From IMG/VR virus record IMGVR_UViG_3300025646_000066, positions 1-48,736 of that record: a stretch of DNA of 48,736 nucleotides, one strand, 5' to 3'. The first letter of the stretch is position 1. The number at the start of each line of letters is the position of its first letter. Position numbers and translations under genes: made by a program. Source of the stretch: a virus. Positions 17,458-26,652 of this stretch are shown here, one piece after another. Below the pieces are notes generated by a model, which worked only from the letters and a program-made list of their open reading frames with translations, had not been told where the DNA came from and made no database searches.

Positions 17458-20400
17458 TTATAATATAAATTCATACCCCCAAGGTGGTAAAGTATTTTCA
17501 TCCTCAATTAATTTTGTAGCTTCAACCAATATTTTACCTGAATTAATTTCTAGTTCCAAATTAGACCCGTATTGGTACGGATTTAAATTATTTGGTTGAA
17601 TCAACCGTTCATTAGTTAGTAACCCACCCAATAATAATTTTATTTCGTTGTTAACCCCCTGATTGGGTGTATTAGGTGTTTGATATAAATAATTTAAACT
17701 GGGGTAGACTGAAACATCACTTGTTTGTAATTGGGCAAAATTAGACTTACTCTCTAAATTTATAGTAGTTTGTGGCAGTGTTGTAGTTACACTGTCAATG
17801 TCCGAAACATTATTTTTAAGGTTAGTAGGACCAGTATCACCCAAGTATGTTTCACCACCACCACGATTACCTTCTGGTAATGGTACAATTCGTAACAAGT
17901 CGGTGTTATGTTTATATACAAATTTATCCCTGTGGAATAATGAATTTTCAACTCGAACACCACCCTGCCATAAAGTTGTTGATGGGACAAACTGTTCAAT
18001 AATTTTAATCCAGTATGTCCCTAAACTATTCGCGTAATTAAATAATTTATTATATCTAAATTCATTGTTATCACCACATTTTTTCTTCACATAATCCAAA
18101 AACAACATTTGAAGTGTTGGGTATCCACCAGTTTTACCATCATCTATTGTTTGTCGGTTTTTTACGTTGATAAACGTCTGAACAAACCCATCTATAAAAT
18201 CTTTAAATGAAAACTTCTTAGCGTCCAATTTAGTTTCAGTCGAATCGACCCCGCCTAAACTTGGGTAATAAACTGGTGTGTTACCACTACCATAGTATGA
18301 AGGTGGTAGTGGGTTACCGTCAAATGGACAACCACTTAATGAAGATTGTTTCCATATGTCGTAAATTATTGACTGTGACGGGTTTAAGAATATGTCGGTA
18401 TTCTTAACGTTAATTATGAATCTTTCATCACTTGTTGTATAATCAGCGTACCTTAAGTTACCAAATGTATGAAAATGATCTACTATATTTGGTTGTGGTA
18501 TTGACGCTGGTGTTATCACTTCTAACGCTGTTTCATAGTCAATACACGCCATATAACCAAGTTCACCATTAAGAACGTGGGTATGGTAACCACCACAACC
18601 AACATTAGCGGCGTGTAATTGAGCTGAAGCGTAATCCCTCCATAATGGGATATTACCCACATAACCCACAAGGTTAAGGTAGGGTTCAACCTCAACCCAT
18701 GATTTTTTATCGTCAATTTTAGGTGTTATCCCAAAACCTAAGTACATGTACGGGAATCTCCTAAACCTTTCTAAATATGGTGCTCCTGGGTCGTTAGACG
18801 TTACACCTAATGGTAGATTACCAAAAAACCCACCCCAACTAAATTGATTTAATTTAGTTACAATATTAGGGTTACAACCACTAAATACTGAGTTTTCTAA
18901 ATCTATAATGACATTACCACGATGTTCTAAAGTTTCTTCATACCAACCAGCTCCATTTTGGAAAAAATAATTAGACGTGAATCTAGGTTTAGTTGGGTAA
19001 CCATCATTATCAATTGGGTAGTCTTCCCTGATAAATCCGTGTGTTGAGTATTCTGGTGAAATAATTATAGTACCACCAAACTCATCAATCGTTTGATCAA
19101 ATTGTACCACTGGTGTAGTAACTACACCACCAGAAATATTAGACCAAATACCATTAAAGGTTGGGAAAGTATTACTAATACTTAACGTATTTTCTTGACA
19201 AAAACAAGGTGCGGGTACGATGTTAATGTCAAACCTAATGTTTTGAATCGCGTTTATAATACTAACGTAGTCAGTTGGTTCAAACTCACCAAAAAAATTT
19301 GGAGCTACCCCCACAAGTCCGTTATAAAAATCTAACCAAGAAGTGTAAGTACCAACTGTTCCTGCAATATTTTGAGTATCATTTGCACAATTAGGGTTAT
19401 TAGCAGTACACGCATATAATTCTATCCTATCTAAATAAAAACTAAACCCATCTTCACCACCACAAAAATTACTAGAATTACCATAAAGACTTAATGAGGG
19501 GTCGTTTTCAGGTACAGTGAATAAATAATCATTAAAATTATTCTCGTAAACTTCAGGTGAAGATATAAATCCATTCATTTGTCCACCAACAATTTCAGTT
19601 AATGGATTAACAATTAGTGAATCTATCCTACCACCACAATTAGATTGGGGAAGTGTAACACCCCCATTTGGATTACCTAAATCTATTTTCCTATCAGCTA
19701 AAACAACGTGTTCGTTAAATTGAATCATAGATTCTGGAGCACCAATAAACGCTAATAAAAATTCAATAGCTTTACGTGTACCTTTAGATTTAAATAGGTA
19801 CGCGGTGTTCATCAAAATTCTTCGATACAGTTCGATATCTAACTCAGCGGGTGTAAAACCGATAGATTCACCAGTAAACTCAGATGGGTTTACATCCAAT
19901 ATTGTCTCCAAGAAATTTTTATTAACCAAAGTTGATGGGGTTTCCCATCCTAACATATTAGCGAAATTCCTAAGTAAATTATTAGGTATATTATTGAAAC
20001 CATCGTATGTGACATTAGTCATGTAAGCGATACCGTCAATAAATTTTTTGGTCTCATCAAAACTTCTACCATAGATTTGTAGTGTTTTTTCGACTTTTCT
20101 ATCACCAGTATCAAATTCTTTTAACGCACCAGTGGTTAAAAATCTGGAAACTAAATTTGTTTTATTTTCGTCAATTTCATTAGATACGTCTACTAAATTT
20201 TGTAGATACTCTGTGTAATTTTCAGAAAATATGTCTATGTTAATTTCATCCGATTTCGGCCAAGTATATTCTTTTCTTAGTATAAAATTTTGACCATTAT
20301 CTGTTTGAGCTAAAACTTTAAACGTAGATGTGTACTGTGGTACAGTTTTTTGGTTAACTAAAAACTTTTCTACGGTACCTAAATCGTCAAATGACTTTTG

Positions 20401-21216
20401 AAAATCTACTTTATTTGGTTTTAGGTAAAATTTTGTAGTTGATGGTGTAGGGTTCAAACCAAAAGGAGAACCCGAAATCACAATGGTTAAATCTTCAGTA
20501 TTGTTATCTATTGGGGTGTAGTCAATTATACTATATTCCGTACCACCACTACCGTCAAAAGTCAATGAGAATTTTCTATAATTTACTGAGAAATTTCTCA
20601 ATGGTGTCACCTCACCCAAAGAAACTTTTTGAGCTACAGTACTAATAATGTCATTATCATCAATATTAATGTACTGTGTACTCATTGATGAATCCACACC
20701 TAATAAACCATTAGTGGTAAATTCAATACCAAAAGGGTTGTCTATAGTTAGTCTAGAAATTACGACAGTAGTTTCATCGTTTACAATGTCGTATGAAATA
20801 TTTTGTGTTGTGTTACCAGTGGAGTTAAATTGTTGGTTAACTCCGTTACAATATAACGCTGCAGGAAAAAAATTTATGACCTGTTGAACCGCAACCCTAA
20901 TTCTTTCCCTAAGTGATCCATACTGTACTAAACTACTGATATCGTTATAGTCGTAATTAAATTTAACCAGTAATGACGAATTGACTGAAGATACTAATAT
21001 TTCTTGATCGGTAGAGGATAACGTGTCAAGTGTGATAACTTCAGAAAACCCCCCAAAAGAAAAATCAAAAGTTTGTTGTTCACCACCACTACTTGTTACG
21101 GAAAAATTACCCAAAGTAGCGAATGAAGATCCATCAGTAAACTGATTCCCAACTAAATTATCACTGAATGTACCCGCACCATTACCAGGTGCTGGTGGGT
21201 AAAAAAACTTAGTCAT
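17458..21216 (-). CDS. Baseplate wedge-like protein with P2 gpI-type tail domain
   Basis: This 1252-residue protein contains, around residues 400-500, LRNFANMLGWETPS followed by YRRILMNTAYLFKSKGTRKA and IEFLLAFIGAPE. That is the signature of the P2 gpI / phage tail protein I family, which connects baseplate to fibres. A later LGTYWIKIIEQFVPSTTLWQ, then RDKFVYK, is a conserved-looking stretch of large phage wedge proteins. It has no enzymatic motif. Its ATG at 21216 overlaps the upstream stop by one base (TAATG). Coming after gp25, gp6 and other baseplate genes, it probably bridges the wedge and the appendage proteins encoded next. Confidence 0.75.
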   Translation of the reverse strand: MTKFFYPPAPGNGAGTFSDNLVGNQFTDGSSFATLGNFSVTSSGGEQQTFDFSFGGFSEVITLDTLSSTDQEILVSSVNSSLLVKFNYDYNDISSLVQYGSLRERIRVAVQQVINFFPAALYCNGVNQQFNSTGNTTQNISYDIVNDETTVVISRLTIDNPFGIEFTTNGLLGVDSSMSTQYINIDDNDIISTVAQKVSLGEVTPLRNFSVNYRKFSLTFDGSGGTEYSIIDYTPIDNNTEDLTIVISGSPFGLNPTPSTTKFYLKPNKVDFQKSFDDLGTVEKFLVNQKTVPQYTSTFKVLAQTDNGQNFILRKEYTWPKSDEINIDIFSENYTEYLQNLVDVSNEIDENKTNLVSRFLTTGALKEFDTGDRKVEKTLQIYGRSFDETKKFIDGIAYMTNVTYDGFNNIPNNLLRNFANMLGWETPSTLVNKNFLETILDVNPSEFTGESIGFTPAELDIELYRRILMNTAYLFKSKGTRKAIEFLLAFIGAPESMIQFNEHVVLADRKIDLGNPNGGVTLPQSNCGGRIDSLIVNPLTEIVGGQMNGFISSPEVYENNFNDYLFTVPENDPSLSLYGNSSNFCGGEDGFSFYLDRIELYACTANNPNCANDTQNIAGTVGTYTSWLDFYNGLVGVAPNFFGEFEPTDYVSIINAIQNIRFDINIVPAPCFCQENTLSISNTFPTFNGIWSNISGGVVTTPVVQFDQTIDEFGGTIIISPEYSTHGFIREDYPIDNDGYPTKPRFTSNYFFQNGAGWYEETLEHRGNVIIDLENSVFSGCNPNIVTKLNQFSWGGFFGNLPLGVTSNDPGAPYLERFRRFPYMYLGFGITPKIDDKKSWVEVEPYLNLVGYVGNIPLWRDYASAQLHAANVGCGGYHTHVLNGELGYMACIDYETALEVITPASIPQPNIVDHFHTFGNLRYADYTTSDERFIINVKNTDIFLNPSQSIIYDIWKQSSLSGCPFDGNPLPPSYYGSGNTPVYYPSLGGVDSTETKLDAKKFSFKDFIDGFVQTFINVKNRQTIDDGKTGGYPTLQMLFLDYVKKKCGDNNEFRYNKLFNYANSLGTYWIKIIEQFVPSTTLWQGGVRVENSLFHRDKFVYKHNTDLLRIVPLPEGNRGGGETYLGDTGPTNLKNNVSDIDSVTTTLPQTTINLESKSNFAQLQTSDVSVYPSLNYLYQTPNTPNQGVNNEIKLLLGGLLTNERLIQPNNLNPYQYGSNLELEINSGKILVEATKLIEDENTLPPWGYEFIL

Positions 21217-22145
21217 TACTGAGAAATAATTGTGTTAAAATTCTTACTGAAATCTATTTGGTTACCTCTATCTTGCCTAACTTCATATAGTTTTTCACCA
21301 AATTCATTTCTTATTTCAAATAAATTATATTGTTTGTATATGTTATTTTGACCACTTAAGTCATATAACGTGTAAATACCATCTTCAATTGACTTAGTTT
21401 GGTTACCATACAATCCAATAGCTAACGTATCAAAATCATGATCCACCATCTCAATATCCAAAACAATCGGATTAAAAAACGTATTAGTTATAATAACTCG
21501 TTGGTTTGGTTGACCAATAAATGGTATCGCGTTAGGTTGGTTTGTAGGTGCTGCGGTAGGTGATAATGTACAAAAAACCAGATTAGTTGGGTTTTCAGTA
21601 TAAACGTATCTTGGTGAGACTTGGTTGGTTTGTGTCAGATTGGTAGGTACAGGTTCACAATAAAAATTAGACGTAACAACCCTAAAGAAATTAGGAATTT
21701 TAGTACCATCACTGTTAAGGTATTCTACCCTGTAACCAGTTAAATTCATGGGTGTGAACCTATTTCTAAATTGTGTCGGAATTTGGTTTAAATCAAATAC
21801 CAAACCCTTAACGTTCGGTAACGCAGCTAATATACCACAGTCTATAATTCTAGTTCTAACCTCAACTGGTCTTATCATCACAGTATAATAACCTTTAGTG
21901 TTAAAAATGTTAACTGGTAATGTTAGACTGTATAACCCACCCAAAAATTCAACATCAGGTGTCGCGGTCGTGTTAGCGGCAGTAGACGTATTGTGTGCGT
22001 ATGGTGTTAAAACCTGTTGTGGGTTTAACCTACCCAAAGTAAAATTCGTGGTCGATTCACGTGTTTGTTGATAATGATATATTATTTCAACATCTTGTGG
22101 TAAAACATCTGCTGGTCTTTTTATACCGTAATTACCTAAAGCCAT
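21216..22145 (-). CDS. Hypothetical baseplate-region structural protein
   Basis: The 309-residue product starts MALGNYGIKRPADVLPQDVE and has no domain that I recognise. It is mostly beta-type sequence without signal peptide or membrane segment. It is coupled to the downstream wedge-like gene by a TAATG overlap and lies 3 bp after the 225-residue GCTDP-repeat gene. The C-terminal stretch YEVRQDRGNQIDFSKNFNTI is polar and may be an interface. Its constant position among baseplate genes argues for a structural role in the baseplate periphery. Confidence 0.62.
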   Translation of the reverse strand: MALGNYGIKRPADVLPQDVEIIYHYQQTRESTTNFTLGRLNPQQVLTPYAHNTSTAANTTATPDVEFLGGLYSLTLPVNIFNTKGYYTVMIRPVEVRTRIIDCGILAALPNVKGLVFDLNQIPTQFRNRFTPMNLTGYRVEYLNSDGTKIPNFFRVVTSNFYCEPVPTNLTQTNQVSPRYVYTENPTNLVFCTLSPTAAPTNQPNAIPFIGQPNQRVIITNTFFNPIVLDIEMVDHDFDTLAIGLYGNQTKSIEDGIYTLYDLSGQNNIYKQYNLFEIRNEFGEKLYEVRQDRGNQIDFSKNFNTIISQ

Positions 22146-22148
22146 AAC

Positions 22149-22826
22149 TTAAAATTCTTCTTTTCTTATTTTATAATACCCATATCCGTGAAGTTCAAGT
22201 TCACCGATTGTGGGTGTTTGAGCTAATCTTTGTGTACGTTCAAAAACACTAACCTTACCTCTTTCAATAAATACATCAGAACGTGTTTCTGGTTCTTGAC
22301 AAACGTTCATTAAAAATTCTTCTTTAGTTAGGTAAGGCAAACAAGTATTTGGGTTTTCCTCCGTATAGTAAGTACACGACCCATCATCTATGGTAGCGTT
22401 TGGGTTAAAATTTATAGCTATAGGGTCTGTACAACCATTGGTTTGTGATAAATTTATAATTGGTTGGGTACCGATTGTCGGTTCTTCACCAATCATTTCA
22501 CCACCGATGGATTCATTATCCCCGTCCGCAAATTCAATACTTTCATCGGGTAAGTTAGATTCGTATGAACAACAATCATTTTCTACCACCGTGAAACAAG
22601 ATATTGTAACATTAGGGTTATAATTGGACGCGTTGGGATCTGTACAACCAATTAAAGTATTGTTGTAAGTACAACAACCTGGATTAAACGTGTTAAATGG
22701 TGGGTTTGGACCAAATGGTCCACAAGAAATATCCGAATTCGGATTATAATTGGACGCGTTAGGATCTGTACAACCTAATATTGGTAAACCAACACCCACA
22801 CCTTCAGTGTCATTGTCTAAACTCAT
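22149..22826 (-). CDS. Structural protein with three GCTDP-type Cys repeats
   Basis: The 225-residue protein contains three copies of a short motif beginning GCTDP(N/I)A(S/I)N(Y/F)NPN, at residues about 18-35, 60-77 and 131-153. The last continues ATIDDGSCTY. This motif is widespread in secreted and surface proteins of Bacteroidota. The C-terminal 50 residues (ETRSDVFIERGKVSVFERTQ, then GELELHGYGYYKI) look like a conserved phage attachment domain. The start overlaps the upstream stop by four bases (ATGA). The upstream 986-residue protein carries related motifs, so the pair probably forms one virion component. Confidence 0.72.
   Translation of the reverse strand: MSLDNDTEGVGVGLPILGCTDPNASNYNPNSDISCGPFGPNPPFNTFNPGCCTYNNTLIGCTDPNASNYNPNVTISCFTVVENDCCSYESNLPDESIEFADGDNESIGGEMIGEEPTIGTQPIINLSQTNGCTDPIAINFNPNATIDDGSCTYYTEENPNTCLPYLTKEEFLMNVCQEPETRSDVFIERGKVSVFERTQRLAQTPTIGELELHGYGYYKIRKEEF
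22618..22775. repeat. 32-bp direct repeat (two copies, 126 bp apart)
   Basis: TTATAATTGGACGCGTT followed by GGATCTGTACAACC (one mismatch between copies) occurs at 22618-22649 and 22744-22775 within the 225-residue gene. The two copies encode the nearly identical first and second GCTDPNASNYNPN motifs, so this is a recent duplication or a recombination tract. Confidence 0.8.
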
Positions 22827-25783
22827 ACGACATTATAGTTTCTAACTCTTGATCTACACCCACGATTGAATTCAAACAGTGAATCACCACCACTTTGATA
22901 TTGATTGGTATTCCAAGTACTAATGAGACAATCACAATAGGATTCGAAAAAACCAACATTTAGTGGTGTGTTTTGTTGGGTTAAATTATTTTTAGTGATA
23001 ACAAAATTATTTATCGGATTAATGTCCACCTCATTAAACAATATCTCGTTATTTGCCGGTGTACCGACCCCTAAGTTTGTGTTAGCGTAAAAAGTAGCGG
23101 ACTGCCAATTATATAGACTATCCTCGGGTAAGAAAGGACCTACCGTACCACCATCCAAACCAAAAACGTTTTCAAATGACCTCCAAACATTATCGACCCT
23201 AACACAACCAGAACCACGAGCTAATTGTGAAACATAATCTGGTGGGTTAATTCCGTTATTTTCAAAACATTCATTTATTTCAGCGATATTTGGAGTTTCT
23301 GGCCTAATACCGTCTTCACAATTTGTATCTGACGGTATACCAATTTCATTACCAAAAACATTGGTTATCACGTCATACCCCCAATAGTTATCATATATCA
23401 CAGCTTGTGTTACGGTTCCCACTTCACTACAATTATCACCACACTCACATCTTAGTTTTAATTCATTATATGGATCACAAACCCACAATGGTTCAGTTGA
23501 CCCACCTGAACCACCACCTATAACAGAACCATAACTACAAATATCATTATCAACTACAAAATTTAGGGCTGGAAAACCTTCAGGGTTAGTACAACCATCA
23601 AAAAAATTGTAATTGTTAGCTTCTGGATCACAACAAATTTCAAAATTAGTACCTTCACTTGGTGAATCGTCATACGTACATAAGTCAGGGTTTTGAATTA
23701 TCAATTCTTGTGGATAATTTTCACAAATTTGTGAAAACAAATAGTAATTTAATGAAGATGGATCACAACAAGCTTCAACAGGGTTTAAATCAATGTCTAT
23801 ATCGTCACCACTATAGTTACACGAACCATCGTCAACGGTAGCAAAAATATTGTAATTATTAGCTTGTTGGTCGGTACAACCCAAAATCAAACAATTTTGA
23901 TTCGGACATGGTGCCCAATTTAAAAAACCAAAAATAGGATTTAAATCTATGGTAGGTCCGTCTTTATAAACGTAAAAACAACAACCATTAAATGATACAA
24001 AATCCCTTTCATTATACTGTACACCAAAAGACCAATTACCCCTATTTTGTAAAACATTAGTAGTCACAATACCTTCGGGTGTTAACGTAGTTTGTAAACC
24101 TAGACACACGTTACCACAATCAGTTACCGATATCTCACAATCTGGTTGATTTGGGCACAGTCTCCAAAATTTACCAATGTCGTCAATTACTGTGGTGTTT
24201 GGTAAATTATTTACATTATTATTACCAGTCGAAAAATAGCAACACCCACCAACGTTCACCATATCACCAATATTGTATTGTGTCAATGGATTCCATAATC
24301 CTAAATTTTGTGTCACCAATATCACATTTTGACCAACTAATTGAGGACCTAAACAATAATCACACACCTCTGGTTCTACAACAATCTCTTCTATGACATC
24401 ATCACAACTTCTAGTGAATAAGTTATATTGATTCAGACCGTAAGTATCAATTTGGAAAATGGTGATTACTTCACCATTAGATATTGTATCAAAGAACAGT
24501 ATCGGACTACCATTTACACCATCAGACATAGTATACGCGGTATATGTGGAAGTAGCTTCAACTATAGTACCATATAGTGAATAACCAATAGATCCATCAG
24601 GTAATTGTATTTGACCCCCCAATGGGACTTGTTGATTTAAAACGTAACCATTAGGTAGAAACTCACTACCACTTTCAGGGTTACCATAAACTAATAATGA
24701 TGTTAATTGACTTTCAGTGATACCTGTTACCGAAATTGGTGTTTCTGTGAAATTTGAAGTGATGTAATCGTCAATCGACAAACCACTATCCAACGGACCG
24801 AAGTCACTAACCAAACCATTCACCAATAATGGGGTCTCCACACCAGGTGGTTGATACAAATATATTAATGGTGGTAATTGACTACTAATAGATGTATTGT
24901 AAGGTATAGATACTGATTTACTAAATGAAGTTATACCCCAAGGTGCTACCATTTGAACTGTAACAGTATACGTACCATTCGATTGGTAAGTGTGTGGTAG
25001 TATTGCGGTTGGATCATCAACGACTTGAATTTGACCGTCACCCCAATCAACAGTAAATGAAAACCCATTAACCCCATTAAAGAAACCAAACTCAGTAGTA
25101 TTTGTCAGTATTATTGTAGGTCCACTACCAGTAATTACAAAATTAGAGAAAGTGTCTTTTTGTAATATTTGACCATCAAATAATGTATAATGGCCAATAT
25201 CATTAAAATCTTGATCTAAAAATATTGTTAAATTTTTATCAGTCACACCCCAAAAATCTAAACAATCTTGAACTAATTGTTCCGATAATATTCCCAACTG
25301 AAAACAATCATTGGGTACATTTTGGAATACTGAAAAATCAACATTTAACCCACCATCTTCATTCGACCCCACACTCTGCCCAAAAACACTAAAAAATATA
25401 GTCAAATCTGAAACATTAACTACCCCATCCCTATTAAAGTCAACACAAGGTGTACAACTATCTGGACAGTCAATAAATGTTCCAAAACTACCCAAAAACA
25501 CAGATAAATCTGCTGTATTAACAATACCATCATTATTCAAATCATAACACCTTAATGGTGAAATAAGTTGATTATTGTCATCTCTAGCACAAGGACAGTC
25601 AATTGGTTGTGAATAAACACAAGGGTTGGAAGTATCATCGAAAGATATTTGATTTATGGTCGCGTTTGGGTTGAAATTTTCCGCGAAAGAATCTAAACAA
25701 CCGTAAACTTGTGGTTCACACCTATCATTATAAGGTGAACTAGGAACTCTACCAGTCCATAATTGATATTTGTATATGTCCAT
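22823..25783 (-). CDS. Multidomain tail adhesin: dockerin-like pair, PKD-like and carbohydrate-binding-like modules
   Basis: This 986-residue protein has a recognisable domain string. A GCLD-type motif is at residues 28-57. Two dockerin-like loops follow, YDLNNDGIVNTADLSVFLGS (81-100) and VDFNRDGVVNVSDLTIFFSV (114-133), each with the D-x-N-x-D-G-x5-D calcium pattern. A PKD-like segment at about 240-290 has FTVDWGDG then HTYQSNGTYTVTV. Two Trp/Cys modules resemble CBM5/12-type units (LWNPLTQYNIGDMVNVGGCC and NWSFGVQYNERDFVSFNGCC). Further Cys repeats (GCTDQQANNY, CCDPSSLNYY, CCDPEANNYN) precede a conserved C-terminus. It is coupled to both neighbours (TAATG upstream, ATGA downstream). The architecture suggests a virion adhesin binding host glycans or surface protein; this is inference. 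Confidence 0.72.
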   Translation of the reverse strand: MDIYKYQLWTGRVPSSPYNDRCEPQVYGCLDSFAENFNPNATINQISFDDTSNPCVYSQPIDCPCARDDNNQLISPLRCYDLNNDGIVNTADLSVFLGSFGTFIDCPDSCTPCVDFNRDGVVNVSDLTIFFSVFGQSVGSNEDGGLNVDFSVFQNVPNDCFQLGILSEQLVQDCLDFWGVTDKNLTIFLDQDFNDIGHYTLFDGQILQKDTFSNFVITGSGPTIILTNTTEFGFFNGVNGFSFTVDWGDGQIQVVDDPTAILPHTYQSNGTYTVTVQMVAPWGITSFSKSVSIPYNTSISSQLPPLIYLYQPPGVETPLLVNGLVSDFGPLDSGLSIDDYITSNFTETPISVTGITESQLTSLLVYGNPESGSEFLPNGYVLNQQVPLGGQIQLPDGSIGYSLYGTIVEATSTYTAYTMSDGVNGSPILFFDTISNGEVITIFQIDTYGLNQYNLFTRSCDDVIEEIVVEPEVCDYCLGPQLVGQNVILVTQNLGLWNPLTQYNIGDMVNVGGCCYFSTGNNNVNNLPNTTVIDDIGKFWRLCPNQPDCEISVTDCGNVCLGLQTTLTPEGIVTTNVLQNRGNWSFGVQYNERDFVSFNGCCFYVYKDGPTIDLNPIFGFLNWAPCPNQNCLILGCTDQQANNYNIFATVDDGSCNYSGDDIDIDLNPVEACCDPSSLNYYLFSQICENYPQELIIQNPDLCTYDDSPSEGTNFEICCDPEANNYNFFDGCTNPEGFPALNFVVDNDICSYGSVIGGGSGGSTEPLWVCDPYNELKLRCECGDNCSEVGTVTQAVIYDNYWGYDVITNVFGNEIGIPSDTNCEDGIRPETPNIAEINECFENNGINPPDYVSQLARGSGCVRVDNVWRSFENVFGLDGGTVGPFLPEDSLYNWQSATFYANTNLGVGTPANNEILFNEVDINPINNFVITKNNLTQQNTPLNVGFFESYCDCLISTWNTNQYQSGGDSLFEFNRGCRSRVRNYNVV

Positions 25784-26652
25784 TATGGGTTAATGTATTG
25801 ATAAAATTTTATTGAGTTGTTTTGTGATTCACCAACTTCAGATAAGTTTTGATTTATTGTATTATATTCTGAAACAGTATATGTATAATTATTACGATTA
25901 AAGATTAATCTATAGTAATAAAAATCTTCTGGTTTTAATTTGTATGAATTTTCGGGTTGTGGTTTATTTATCATTTTGATTATCTCACCATTTAACGCGT
26001 TAAAAAATTTACAACTCATGTAAAATGTAGTGTTTGGGACTAAAAAGTCATCTTTTAACCATTGTATGTAATAATTTTCTTTTTTGTTGCCTACACTAGC
26101 GAACTCAAAAGATGAAGACTCAATTTGATAAGTGAAAGGTTCTGGTTCCGAATTAGCGAAAGAAATTAAATAATTTATGGGGTCATAATTAATATCATTC
26201 TCATCGTTACTTATCACCCTATCCACCTTAGAACCATTATTAGTTGGTAATATAATTGAAAAATATAATCTCTGACCCGAAACTGATGGTTGATCGTAAA
26301 AATCAAACTTAAAAAAACTTTTAGTGAATGATTGTTTTCTAGTTTTTACATCTGGATAAGTTATACCAACAACACTATAATCATTAGAATACCCATTCTC
26401 ACTACCATTAGGTATTGTTAAATTGGTGAAAAACATATCATAATATATTCGTTTGTTTGGGTTTTGAGTGTTGGGTGAATATCTAGTAGTTTCGAAGTCC
26501 TGAATTGGGTTAATATTGTCTTGTATTTCAGTCCTTTCATACATTTTGATACCCTGTTCACGACCCAAAGACTCATCAAAATCGGTAGATATTGGTAAAA
26601 CAATTTGTTTGTCTTCACCACTAACACGTATTCTAAATTTATTCACAGACAT
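25783..26652 (-). CDS. Hypothetical baseplate-region structural protein
   Basis: The 289-residue product starts MSVNKFRIRVSGEDKQIVLP and shows no domain that I recognise. Stretches such as RIYYDMFFTNLTIPNG and TFYMSCKFFNALNGE indicate a beta-rich fold, and no transmembrane segment is visible. It overlaps the 3' end of the 563-residue gene by 14 bp and its stop overlaps the next ATG by one base, so it is locked into the tail gene cluster. A structural role in the baseplate or at the root of the adjacent adhesin is inferred from position. Confidence 0.6.
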   Translation of the reverse strand: MSVNKFRIRVSGEDKQIVLPISTDFDESLGREQGIKMYERTEIQDNINPIQDFETTRYSPNTQNPNKRIYYDMFFTNLTIPNGSENGYSNDYSVVGITYPDVKTRKQSFTKSFFKFDFYDQPSVSGQRLYFSIILPTNNGSKVDRVISNDENDINYDPINYLISFANSEPEPFTYQIESSSFEFASVGNKKENYYIQWLKDDFLVPNTTFYMSCKFFNALNGEIIKMINKPQPENSYKLKPEDFYYYRLIFNRNNYTYTVSEYNTINQNLSEVGESQNNSIKFYQYINP

